Source: Blastocatellia bacterium (lineage in GTDB: Bacteria > Acidobacteriota > Blastocatellia > HR10). From it: a DNA stretch of 64,000 nucleotides. The stretch lies in the NCBI GenBank assembly GCA_025055075.1, contig JANWYV010000053.1, forward strand, positions 103,331 through 167,330. Direction: 5' to 3'. Both the position numbers and the translations under genes were made by a program. How positions within the stretch are numbered: the first letter of the stretch is position 1; each line of letters starts with the position of its first letter. Shown in pieces: positions 1 to 7,434 of the stretch. A model generated the notes under the pieces. The model searched no databases. It saw only the letters and a program-made list of their open reading frames with translations, and was not told the DNA's origin.

Positions 1-188
1 CGCGACGGCCGGCCTATGTGGAAGCGCCGAAGGTCTTTCGCGCGGCGTTCATCCTCATCGTCCCAGAGGGATTTCCGGTGACGGCCATTGATTTGAACAA
101 AGTCGAGCTTTTTCGTCGCACCTTCGAACTGTTCTTCAAGCAGGCGACCGAGGGACGGGGACGCCTTGAGACGGAAGTGATCTTTTGA
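1..188 (+). CDS. 3' end of an unidentified gene (truncated by window edge)
   Basis: Only the last 61 codons lie in the window, in frame with a TGA at 186-188. The visible tail runs from RRPAYVEAPKVFRAAF to RGRLETEVIF. It shows alternating hydrophobic and charged residues and no motif that I recognise. The stop is 9 nt before the GTG start of the Nudix gene and the stop region itself supplies the GAGG used as that gene's ribosome-binding site, so the two are probably cotranscribed. The upstream part is needed to say what the protein does. Confidence 0.6.
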   Translation, partial: RRPAYVEAPKVFRAAFILIVPEGFPVTAIDLNKVELFRRTFELFFKQATEGRGRLETEVIF

Positions 189-197
189 GGAAAGGGC

Positions 198-659
198 GTG
201 AGGACGCTTCGTCAAGTCTCGGCCGGAGGGGTCGTCTATCGCTGGACCCAGTCGCGTCCGGAAGTCATCCTGATCGCGCGGGACCATGGGAAGGTCTGGT
301 GCTTACCTAAGGGATTGGTGGAACGCGGAGAGGGGGTGCAAGAGGCAGCACTTCGCGAAGTGCGAGAGGAAACCGGTGTGCGCGGCGAGATCGTCGGGAA
401 GCTGGGTCAGATCAATTATTGGTACGTCGGTCGAGAGGGGGAAGAACCCGTTCGGTTCTTCAAGACGGTCCATTTCTATCTCATGCGGTATCTCGAAGGG
501 GATGTGCAGCGGCATGATTGGGAAGTGGAAGATGCGCGATGGTTTCCTCTGGAAGAAGCCATTGCGCGCGCCACATACAAAGGCGAGCGAGAGATTCTGG
601 AGAAAGCCCGACGGATGATCATGGAGCGCCCTCCCGTCGCCGTGCGGTCATCGAAGTGA
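198..659 (+). CDS. Nudix hydrolase
   Basis: A 153-residue protein with a complete Nudix box at residues 39-61: G39, E45, R53-E54, E57-E58 and G60 fit GX5EX7REUXEEXGU. Nudix enzymes hydrolyse a nucleoside diphosphate linked to another group, using Mg2+ held by the REXXEE glutamates. The size is typical of single-domain enzymes such as diadenosine-tetraphosphate or ADP-ribose hydrolases, but the substrate cannot be read from the sequence. The start is GTG, preceded by GAGG at 187-190. It sits between a truncated gene and an ABC ATPase on the same strand, so it may be part of a short operon. Confidence 0.88.
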   Translation: MRTLRQVSAGGVVYRWTQSRPEVILIARDHGKVWCLPKGLVERGEGVQEAALREVREETGVRGEIVGKLGQINYWYVGREGEEPVRFFKTVHFYLMRYLEGDVQRHDWEVEDARWFPLEEAIARATYKGEREILEKARRMIMERPPVAVRSSK

Positions 660-684
660 CCTCGTGCCTCTTGAGGACAGCGAG

Positions 685-1623
685 ATGACGGAACCTATTC
701 TTGTCGTCGAGCACCTCACACATCAGTACGGAGCGCGCATTGCCTTAGACGATGTGACGCTGCAGGTATGTGAGGGGGAGATCTTCGCCTTGCTCGGACC
801 CAACGGTGGGGGGAAGACGACGCTCTTTCGAATCCTGGCGACTCTGATGAGACCGACCTCGGGGTGCGTCCGCCTATTCGGGGACGACGCCCTGGCGCAC
901 CCGGAGCGCGTGCGACGGCACTTGGGCATCGTCTTCCAATCGCCGAGCGTGGATGGGAAGCTCACGGTGCGAGAGAACCTGCGCCACCAGGGACATCTCT
1001 ACGACCTTTGGGGGGCGAACTTGCGCCGGCGGATCGAGGCGTTGCTCGAACGTTTCGATCTTCGGGATCGGGCGGATGAACCTGTGGAGCGGCTCTCGGG
1101 AGGGTTGCGACGCCGCGTGGAGATCGCGAAGGCGCTTCTGCATGAACCCCCACTTTTGCTTCTGGATGAGCCGACGGCTGGGCTCGATGTGCGCGCGCGT
1201 CTGGAGCTGTGGTCGTATCTGCGGACCCTTCGCGAGCAGCGATCGCTCACTATCGTCTTCACGACGCATTATCTGGAGGAGGGGGAGCAGTGCGATCGGG
1301 TAGCCATTTTGGATCGGGGACGGTTGGTGGCGCTTGAGGATCCGGAGACCTTGAAGGCGGAGATCGGGGGCGATGTGATCTTCGTCGAGGGGCGCGAACT
1401 CGAATCTTTGTGCGCGGAGATTCGGGCCCGATGGGGGATCGAAGCGACGCTCGTGGATGGCAAGCTTTGTTTTCGTCACGAGCGCGGACATGAATTCCTC
1501 GCGCGCTTGGTTGAGGCGTTTCCCGGACGCATCGTCTCGCTCATGGTGCGGCGGCCAACCTTGGAAGATGTCTTCATCCATCGAACGGGCCATCGGTTCG
1601 AAGAGGGCGCGCACTTGCGGTGA
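685..1623 (+). CDS. ABC transporter ATP-binding protein (DrrA/NodI type)
   Basis: The nucleotide-binding subunit of an ABC-2 type exporter, about 312 residues. All hallmark motifs are canonical: Walker A GPNGGGKT near residue 38, Q-loop VFQSP, signature LSGG followed by LRRRVEIAKALL, Walker B LLLLDEP and H-loop TTHYLEE. The C-terminal 80 residues (about 225-312) match the extension found in drug or polysaccharide exporter ATPases. I prefer the ATG at 685, which has GAGG 8 nt upstream; an in-frame GTG at 664 would give seven more residues. No membrane partner follows: the next gene is a convergent permease remnant. An ABC-2 permease without ATPase at 22790-23647 is a possible partner. Confidence 0.9.
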   Translation: MTEPILVVEHLTHQYGARIALDDVTLQVCEGEIFALLGPNGGGKTTLFRILATLMRPTSGCVRLFGDDALAHPERVRRHLGIVFQSPSVDGKLTVRENLRHQGHLYDLWGANLRRRIEALLERFDLRDRADEPVERLSGGLRRRVEIAKALLHEPPLLLLDEPTAGLDVRARLELWSYLRTLREQRSLTIVFTTHYLEEGEQCDRVAILDRGRLVALEDPETLKAEIGGDVIFVEGRELESLCAEIRARWGIEATLVDGKLCFRHERGHEFLARLVEAFPGRIVSLMVRRPTLEDVFIHRTGHRFEEGAHLR

Positions 1624-1626
1624 GTG

Positions 1627-1968
1627 TCATCGCTCTCGGCGCAGGGCCTCGACCGGATCCAAACGAGCGGCTCGGAGAGCTGGAATGAGCTCGGCGATCA
1701 GACCCACGCCACTGAGGATCAGCAGCGTCGCGGCGAGCATCGGAAGCGACAGCCCGAGCTGAATATCTCCCTGACCCGATGGATCCTCAAACAGTGGGCC
1801 GAGAAGCGGCAGCGTGCCGATCCCGCGAATGAGCGCGACGGCCACGAGCGCGCCGAACATTCCATCGCTGAAGACGATCATCAACCCTTCAAGGGTGAAC
1901 TGCCTGAGGATATATCGGTGCCATGCTCGAATCGTTTTGCGAATGACGCTTGTAGGAGGGTCTAAAGG
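1627..1968 (-). pseudogene. C-terminal remnant of a MacB/FtsX-type ABC permease
   Basis: The reading frame ends in PALRAARLDPVEALRRER, the highly characteristic end of MacB-family permeases, preceded by two hydrophobic stretches (ALVAVALIRGIG and MLAATLLILSGVGLIAEL) that match the last transmembrane helices of an FtsX domain. Homology-like sequence can be followed upstream through IRKTIRAWHRYILRQ to about position 1965, directly abutting the stop of the acetyltransferase gene. The rest of the protein (normally 400-800 residues) is missing and there is no plausible start with a ribosome-binding site, so this looks like a decayed gene end. It is convergent with the ABC ATPase, three bases apart. 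Confidence 0.7.
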
Positions 1969-1969
1969 A

Positions 1970-2452
1970 TCACATCCATTCGTCGTAGAGGGAAACGGGA
2001 AGCGGTTTCGTCATCAGAAGCGCGTCCTCCCCATTGGTGTAGTAGCGCGGCAGCCGTTGGGTGACCGTGTAGCCCAACTTCTTGTACAAGGCTTGGGCGG
2101 CATAATTGTCCGCACGGACTTCCAATCGAGCGATCGTCGCCCCATGCTCGCAAAAGGCGTCCTCGATGGCTTCCATGAGTAAACGTCCGAAGCCACGCCG
2201 TCGCCACTGCGGATCGACACCGAGCGCGATCACGTGACCGACGCCACCGGACTCGATGCTCCCGATGACGAAGCCGACCATGCGCCCATCGGGCAATTCG
2301 GTCTTTCGCGCGATGACCAGGGGATTGGTCAGGAGATAGTGAAGCGTGTCACGATCATACGCCTCTCCATCAGCAAAACAGCGTTGATCGAGCTCCCAAC
2401 ACTGATCGAGATCGCGAATCGTCATCGGTCGAATGGAGACCTCGCACACCAT
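1970..2452 (-). CDS. rimI: GNAT N-acetyltransferase, RimI-like
   Basis: A 160-residue GNAT protein, probably acetylating the N-terminal alanine of ribosomal protein S18 or another N-terminus using acetyl-CoA. The acetyl-CoA binding motif A is clear: VIALGVDPQWRRRGFGRLL with RRGFG matching Q/RxxGxG, followed by LEVRADNYAAQALYKKLGY, which is the typical RimI segment with N and Y in place. I chose the ATG at 2452 because a GGAGAG lies 5-10 nt upstream; the frame stays open for 25 codons further without a better site. It is the last gene of the minus-strand run behind queA, 106 nt downstream of it. The precise acetylation target is inferred. Confidence 0.82.
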   Translation of the reverse strand: MVCEVSIRPMTIRDLDQCWELDQRCFADGEAYDRDTLHYLLTNPLVIARKTELPDGRMVGFVIGSIESGGVGHVIALGVDPQWRRRGFGRLLMEAIEDAFCEHGATIARLEVRADNYAAQALYKKLGYTVTQRLPRYYTNGEDALLMTKPLPVSLYDEWM

Positions 2453-2558
2453 CTCGTCTCTCCCTTCCGGCCCATCCGCGCGATCGGACGAAGATCTTCG
2501 CGTGGCCGTTCCACCACGCGGAGACAATCATACGCTTCGGATCGAGATGGAGCAAGCA

Positions 2559-3602
2559 TCAACGAATGAACATAGCGTCGCCGTAGCTGTAGAATCGGTA
2601 GCGCATGGCGACGGCATGCTCATAGGCACGCAGGACATTCTCGCGGCCGGCAAAAGCGCACACGAGCATGAGCAAGGTCGAGCGCGGCAGATGGAAATTC
2701 GTCACCAAGCCATCCACGACCTTGAAGCGATAACCCGGGTAGATGAACAACTCCGTCCACCCGGCTCCCGCGCGTACGAAACCTTCCGAATCGGCAGCGG
2801 ATTCCAACGCTCGGACACTTGTCGTTCCCACGGCGATGACTGGGCGTCCGCTCCGTCGCGCTTCATTGATGGCTTCGGCCGTCTCCGGAGGGATGAAGAA
2901 CTCTTCGCCCTCCATGCGATGCTTTTCGATTTCTTCCACGCGCACTGGCTTGAACGTCCCGTAGCCAACATGAAGCGTCAGCTCGACGATCTGAACGCCG
3001 CGCTCCCGAAGGGCCGCGAAGACGCGCTCCGTGAAGTGGAATCCCGCCGTTGGTGCGGCGACCGATCCACGATGTTTCGCGTAGATGGTTTGGTAGCGGA
3101 GCAGATCCCGCGCGAACGAGGTCGGATCCGATCGTTTGATGTATGGGGGCAGCGGCGCGACACCAATGCGGTCAATCCACGCGTCCAACTCCTGCTCGGG
3201 GCAGAGGAATTCGAGGAGGCGCTTCCCCTCCGCTTCAACAGCGAGGATACGCGCTTCCAAGCGACCTTCGTCGAACACCAACTCGGTCCCCGGTCGGGCG
3301 ACGCGCCCCGGCTTGATCAAGGCTTCCCACCGCGTCTTCTCACGTCGTCTCAGGAGCAGCACCTCGACATGGCCCGTGAAGCCCTTTCGCTTTCCGAAAA
3401 GGCGCGCCGGGAAGACGCGCGTGTTGTTCAGGACCAGGACGCTCCCTGGGGCGACTTCCTCCGGGAACTGATAGAAGTATCTGTCCCAATAGGCTCCCGT
3501 CCTCCGATCCAGGACGAGCAGGCGCGAGTGATCGCGCTCCGGAAGCGGCTCCTGCGCGATCAGCTCTTCGGGCAAGGTGTAATCGAACTCCGAGAGTTTC
3601 AT
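2559..3602 (-). CDS. queA: S-adenosylmethionine:tRNA ribosyltransferase-isomerase
   Basis: Transfers and isomerises the ribosyl part of SAM to preQ1 at the wobble position of tRNA(GUN) anticodons, giving epoxyqueuosine. The 347-residue protein begins MKLSEFDYTLPEELIAQEP and contains the family blocks VLNNTRVFPARL, TAGFHFTERV, ELTLHVGYGTFKPV and LVTNFHLPRSTLLMLVCAFAG. The start at 3602 has AAAGGAG 7 nt upstream; a much longer in-frame extension overlaps the methyltransferase gene and has no family similarity. It is preceded by a SAM-dependent methyltransferase gene (46-nt gap) and followed by rimI. Three more queuosine genes (queD, queE, queF) lie elsewhere in this window. Confidence 0.96.
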   Translation of the reverse strand: MKLSEFDYTLPEELIAQEPLPERDHSRLLVLDRRTGAYWDRYFYQFPEEVAPGSVLVLNNTRVFPARLFGKRKGFTGHVEVLLLRRREKTRWEALIKPGRVARPGTELVFDEGRLEARILAVEAEGKRLLEFLCPEQELDAWIDRIGVAPLPPYIKRSDPTSFARDLLRYQTIYAKHRGSVAAPTAGFHFTERVFAALRERGVQIVELTLHVGYGTFKPVRVEEIEKHRMEGEEFFIPPETAEAINEARRSGRPVIAVGTTSVRALESAADSEGFVRAGAGWTELFIYPGYRFKVVDGLVTNFHLPRSTLLMLVCAFAGRENVLRAYEHAVAMRYRFYSYGDAMFIR

Positions 3603-3648
3603 AGGCACTCCTTTGGCGAAAAGTGCTCGCTTTTTGAGACCACCGATC

Positions 3649-4467
3649 TCATCCCTTTCGACCGAGGGCGAGCGTCGCCTTGACGGAGAAATTAAATTCG
3701 GCACGATGCCGCTCGCGCTCAATGATCCGCGCCATCTGGCGCTGAACGCGTTGGCGTGTGATCGCGTCAGGTAGGAAGGTGAGCCACTGCGGGAGGAAGT
3801 AATCCTCGATGAGCGGCGACTCAAAGAAATCCGTGGCCGTCTCGAACAGGAACTCCTCGCGCTCGACGAAACAATGCGGATAGCGAAGCCCACAACGAGC
3901 GAAGATCTCCTGAACCTCCGTCACTGTCGGCCATCGTGTGCTGAGCGCTTCGACGTGCGCCGCATATTCATCGAGCCCACAACGATGGAGCGCTTCCCAG
4001 AGGATCGAGTAGCACTCGTCGAAGCTGCCTCGCGTGATCAACTTCAGAGCAACTGTCGCTTGATATTCGGCGACGCGCGCCATTTCGGACACCATCGGCG
4101 CGATGTATGGGGGAGGAAGCAGCGTAGCATCGCCGATGACCAATCCGTAAGACTCCGCCTCAAGCCCGAGGTTCGTGGGATCTTTCTCCAGGAACGTGAG
4201 GTTCTGCAGTCGCTTGATCGCCGCCTTCGCGCGCGCGATCTCCACCATGATGGCGTTGCGCTCGGTCGCGACGACTTCTCCCCTCATCCCGATCCGAGAT
4301 GCTAAATCGAGCGCCAAGCCTCCCGTTCCACTGTTGACTTCGAGTATCGTCCCTTTCGTCGGAAGGGGGACGTGCTTCTCGACCATCTCATCGAAGGGCT
4401 CGCGCCAGATCGGGGCGATGTACACATCATACCGATACGCGAGTTCCCTCGGCGATCGGTTCATCAT
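3649..4467 (-). CDS. Class I SAM-dependent methyltransferase, substrate unknown
   Basis: A 272-residue protein with a Rossmann-type SAM-binding motif at residues 41-50 (TILEVNSGTGGLALDLA) and an acidic residue closing strand 2 (VVATER). The motif II region reads YGLVIGDATLLPPP, so the usual DPP-type active-site signature of DNA or rRNA N-methyltransferases is not obvious. The C-terminal half carries no motif I recognise and is rich in aromatic and acidic residues. Two adjacent ATGs are possible (4467 and 4464); GGGAG lies upstream. It starts 24 nt after the coiled-coil gene and is followed by queA, but its function need not be linked to queuosine. Confidence 0.75.
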   Translation of the reverse strand: MMNRSPRELAYRYDVYIAPIWREPFDEMVEKHVPLPTKGTILEVNSGTGGLALDLASRIGMRGEVVATERNAIMVEIARAKAAIKRLQNLTFLEKDPTNLGLEAESYGLVIGDATLLPPPYIAPMVSEMARVAEYQATVALKLITRGSFDECYSILWEALHRCGLDEYAAHVEALSTRWPTVTEVQEIFARCGLRYPHCFVEREEFLFETATDFFESPLIEDYFLPQWLTFLPDAITRQRVQRQMARIIERERHRAEFNFSVKATLALGRKG

Positions 4468-4491
4468 ACGGCTCCCGAAGCTGAAATGGAA

Positions 4492-5676
4492 TCAGATCAT
4501 GCGTCCGTAGGAGAAGACCAGGCGTAATCCCAGCTTACGCGCATGCTCCTGCACTTCCGGACGAGCGCGCCGGCAGAAGCAGACGGGGAAGATCTCACCA
4601 ATGAGATGCTTCCTGGCTCGTTCCACCAGCTTCGCGAACCGCTCGACCTCGCGGATCGTGAGGTTGTATTTGGCTTCGCCCACGATCCAGATCACTCGGC
4701 CCGGACGCGCCGGATCCGTCGCCCGGCCGAAGACGTTGATCTCCTCCACCCGATCGTTCCACCGCTGCCATGTACGCTCCAAGGGCCCTACGTCCCATCC
4801 GAACTCGCGCTTCAGGACGTCGTGCAAGACAATATAAGCAAGGTCTTCGAGGTCTGCTCCGAGTGTCTCGCTCAATCCTCCGACTTGCTTGGCCAGATGC
4901 CGCAGTTCCTTTTGCATACGGGCTTGCTCTTCGGCAAGCGCTTTCATCGCTTCCCGCAACTCAGCCTGTCCCCGCGCCAATTCCGCCGTGAGCTCTTCCA
5001 GCCGTCCTACGCGTTCTTCGGTGCGTGCTTGAGCCTCAGCCAACTGTTGAACGATGGCTTCCAATCGCCCCATCCGTTCTTCCGCCCGCGCTTGCGCTTG
5101 AGCTAACTCCTGTACAATGGCCTCCAATCGTCCCACGCGCTCTTCGGTGCGGGCTTGAGCTTGGGCGAGTTGCTTGACGATGGCCTCCAATCGGGCGACC
5201 CGCTCTTCAGTTCGGACTTGAGCTTGGGCGAGCTGCTCGATGGCGGTCTCCAATCGTCCCACGCGCTCTTCGGTGCGGGCTTGAGCTTGAGCGAGTTGCT
5301 CGACGATGGCCTCCAATCGGGCGACCCGCTCCTCGGTGCGGGCTTGAGCTTGGGCGAGCTGCTCGATGATACCCACGAGCTGCTCCGCTGCGTGAGCCAA
5401 TCGTTCGATGACGATCTCCGACTGCTCCACGCGTCCTTCCGTTCGAGCTTGCGCCTCGGTCAATTGAGCGAGAACGCCCTGGGTTCGCTCAAGAAGTGTA
5501 ATGACTCCCTCGACGGCTTCGCGCAGAGCGTGAAGTGATTCAGAGAGCGCTCGCTCCGCTTCCCGTGCGATGAGCCGTTCGATCGTATCAATCAACATCT
5601 CGGCCGCGGCTGTCCCCATCGCTTCTTCGAGACGCTTTCGCAACTCTTCGCGTTCTTCTGGCCTCAGGGTCCCCAT
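4492..5676 (-). CDS. Coiled-coil repeat protein with C-terminal PD-(D/E)XK nuclease-like domain (DUF3782-like)
   Basis: A 394-residue protein in two parts. Residues about 1-265 are almost pure coiled coil, rich in E, R, Q, A and L, with six near-perfect 21-residue (three-heptad) repeats at residues 107-232, each beginning LAQAQARTEERV or a close variant. Residues about 270-394 resemble the restriction-endonuclease-like fold seen after coiled coils in DUF3782-type proteins: EEINVFG around residue 311 followed by IWIVGEAK at 329-336. The E-x-K element is present, but the acidic residue usually found in the EID motif is Asn314. Role unknown; such proteins have been linked only by fold to nucleases. 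A good ribosome-binding site (GGAGGAG) precedes the start, and a TAAAAT box lies about 28 nt upstream. Confidence 0.72.
   Translation of the reverse strand: MGTLRPEEREELRKRLEEAMGTAAAEMLIDTIERLIAREAERALSESLHALREAVEGVITLLERTQGVLAQLTEAQARTEGRVEQSEIVIERLAHAAEQLVGIIEQLAQAQARTEERVARLEAIVEQLAQAQARTEERVGRLETAIEQLAQAQVRTEERVARLEAIVKQLAQAQARTEERVGRLEAIVQELAQAQARAEERMGRLEAIVQQLAEAQARTEERVGRLEELTAELARGQAELREAMKALAEEQARMQKELRHLAKQVGGLSETLGADLEDLAYIVLHDVLKREFGWDVGPLERTWQRWNDRVEEINVFGRATDPARPGRVIWIVGEAKYNLTIREVERFAKLVERARKHLIGEIFPVCFCRRARPEVQEHARKLGLRLVFSYGRMI
4981..5358 (-). repeat. Six tandem 63-bp units inside the coiled-coil gene
   Basis: Six consecutive units of 63 bp encode 21-residue heptad repeats. 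The first four are most alike at the DNA level, sharing blocks such as GCTCGACGATGG-type and GCTTGAGCTTGGGCGAG; the last two are more divergent. A seventh degenerate unit precedes them. The unit length of exactly three heptads keeps the coiled-coil register, so copy number can change without breaking the protein. This makes the array a likely site of length variation between strains. Confidence 0.85.
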
Positions 5677-5755
5677 CCGTCTCCTCCTCTTTGGGGGATT
5701 TTATCATGTCGTGTTCGGGCTCGCCATCATGCCCACGCAGCAGAAGAATGGAGAG

Positions 5756-6592
5756 TCACTCGTTAAAAGCATATCCGCTCAAGATCAGGAAGGCCCCGAT
5801 GGCATTGTAAATCAGGTGCGTGACCACGCATGGCAACAGTTGTCCCGTGTAGGCTCGAATCAGCGTGATGACGAAGCTGAGCACGGTCACGGCGACCAAG
5901 ATGAGCGTGCTGGCGCTATACTGTGGATAATGCACGACAGCGAACAGAATCGTAACGAACGCGATGGCGCGCGGACGTCCCAGGCGAACCTGGAGCGCCG
6001 GGTAAAGGACGCCACGATAAACCAATTCCTCCACAAGGGGAGCCGTCCCCACGGCCAGAAGAGCGATGACCACGCGCACATGGGGTGAGATTTGCAGCAG
6101 GCGATCGAAGGCCGTCTCCCGCGAAGGCAATAGCAGCGAGAGCGCGAAAATGAATCCATAGAGACCTCCGACCGTCAGCACGACGTGACGAAAGCGAAAT
6201 CGTGGATGCCAGCCCCAACCGAGCGTCCGGAGGAAGGGTCGGCGTCGCCCTTGGGTGACGACAACCCAGCCGATCAATAGCGTGAGCAGATGAGCGAAGA
6301 AGAGCATGGAGACTTGGACGAGCGTTCCTTCCGGGCCATGCAGGCGGTCCAAGTCCGCTGGCGAATAGCCGCGCGCCGTCGCCCAGAAGAAGACCCCGAG
6401 GGCCGGAAGGAGCGTGATCGCGAAGATGAAGAAGATCCAGAGCGCGAGTGCGGCTGCGAGTCCCCAGGGGAGAGGTTCCGAGGGGGAATGAGGCGGTTGC
6501 GCCTCACGCTGCAGGCAGATCGGGCAAAGCGTTTCCGCCTCGGCCTGAGCGAGAGGCCGTCCACAAAGAGCGCAAACCCGTGCCTCCATCAT
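5756..6592 (-). CDS. CPBP-family intramembrane metalloprotease with N-terminal zinc ribbon
   Basis: A 278-residue integral membrane protein. Residues 7-26 hold two CxxC pairs (CALC and CPIC), a probable small zinc ribbon facing the cytoplasm. Six to seven hydrophobic helices follow between residues 43 and 275. The CPBP (Abi/CAAX-like) motifs are present: motif 1 EELVYRG with Glu188, Glu189 and Arg193, motif 2 FAVVHYPQY with His221, and motif 3 THLIYNA with His259 and Asn263. Bacterial members cleave within the membrane or act in bacteriocin immunity; the substrate here is unknown. It lies 79 nt before the coiled-coil gene and 116 nt after the methyltransferase gene upstream. Confidence 0.85.
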   Translation of the reverse strand: MMEARVCALCGRPLAQAEAETLCPICLQREAQPPHSPSEPLPWGLAAALALWIFFIFAITLLPALGVFFWATARGYSPADLDRLHGPEGTLVQVSMLFFAHLLTLLIGWVVVTQGRRRPFLRTLGWGWHPRFRFRHVVLTVGGLYGFIFALSLLLPSRETAFDRLLQISPHVRVVIALLAVGTAPLVEELVYRGVLYPALQVRLGRPRAIAFVTILFAVVHYPQYSASTLILVAVTVLSFVITLIRAYTGQLLPCVVTHLIYNAIGAFLILSGYAFNE

Positions 6593-6708
6593 CTTCGTGA
6601 ACGAAGCTAAATCTTAGACGGGAAGGCCTGCAGCTTCAAGAAGACGGCGCTTCGGGCCAGCATCCACGAGCCCGCAAGCCGATCCCTTAGGGGGCTTGGC
6701 AAGAGGGA

Positions 6709-7434
6709 TCAGTAAATTCGCGGGATGAGGCGTGCCGTTCGGCGTTTGTATGCGGCATATTCTGGGAACGTACTTTCCAGGATCTGCTCTTCATACCGCA
6801 TGCGCATGAGTTGGGCGAAAAGGAAGAGGACAAATAGCAACAGCGCGAACCCGGAGAATGCCTGCAAGATCAAGCCGAATCCGGCGAGGATCTCGCCGAG
6901 ATACATCGGATGCCGGACAATGCCGTAAGGACCGCACGTAACGAGTCTCCGCGCCTCGGGGAAGATACTGAAGGAGCGTCCGAGCGCGAGGAGGGCCGCG
7001 ATGGTGATGGCGCTGCCGGAAACCATCAAGATCGTGGCGCCCATCGTTTGGAGCAGCGTCGGCTCGGTATTCGGGAAAACCGCGATGAACGTCAGGAGGA
7101 AAGAACCGAACAAAGCCATCAGGCGAGGTCGCACACCTGCGCTCTTCCGGATCGGTTGCGGGCGCGAGATGAAGAGCACGGTGATGAGCAGCAAGAAGAA
7201 GATGACCGAGAGGTGATAAGCGATCTGCGCGAGCGCGGTCGCTCGAGCGAGCGCTCCAGCATCGCTCGGCGGAAGAGGGAAGAGATTCGGGAGCTTCAAT
7301 AGGCGCGCCAGCGCGACCGTGAGGAAGAAGGTCGCCGGGAGTATCCGCGTGATCAACAGGATCCGCACCCCCTCGTCCAAAGGGCCAAGGGGCGCCACGC
7401 GCGTGGGCATCGAGGAGGTTGGAGGCGAGCTCAT
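6709..7434 (-). CDS. Isoprenylcysteine carboxyl methyltransferase-like membrane protein
   Basis: A 241-residue membrane protein of the ICMT/PEMT methyltransferase superfamily, using SAM at the membrane face. The signature near the C-terminus is clear: TCGPYGIVRHPMYLGEIL followed by the hydrophobic helix and RYEEQILESTFPEYAAYKRR, ending RLIPRIY. About five transmembrane helices are predicted. Bacteria lack prenylated CAAX proteins, so the substrate is probably a lipid or small molecule. Its ATG overlaps the stop of the sensor kinase gene in an ATGA, which indicates translational coupling. A hairpin with 6-7 bp arms lies just after the stop but has no T-run. Confidence 0.8.
   Translation of the reverse strand: MSSPPTSSMPTRVAPLGPLDEGVRILLITRILPATFFLTVALARLLKLPNLFPLPPSDAGALARATALAQIAYHLSVIFFLLLITVLFISRPQPIRKSAGVRPRLMALFGSFLLTFIAVFPNTEPTLLQTMGATILMVSGSAITIAALLALGRSFSIFPEARRLVTCGPYGIVRHPMYLGEILAGFGLILQAFSGFALLLFVLFLFAQLMRMRYEEQILESTFPEYAAYKRRTARLIPRIY

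Noticed and set aside
4981..5358. The 63-bp tandem array considered as a CRISPR or other intergenic repeat.
   Set aside because: There are no variable spacers; the units are contiguous, in frame, and encode heptad repeats.
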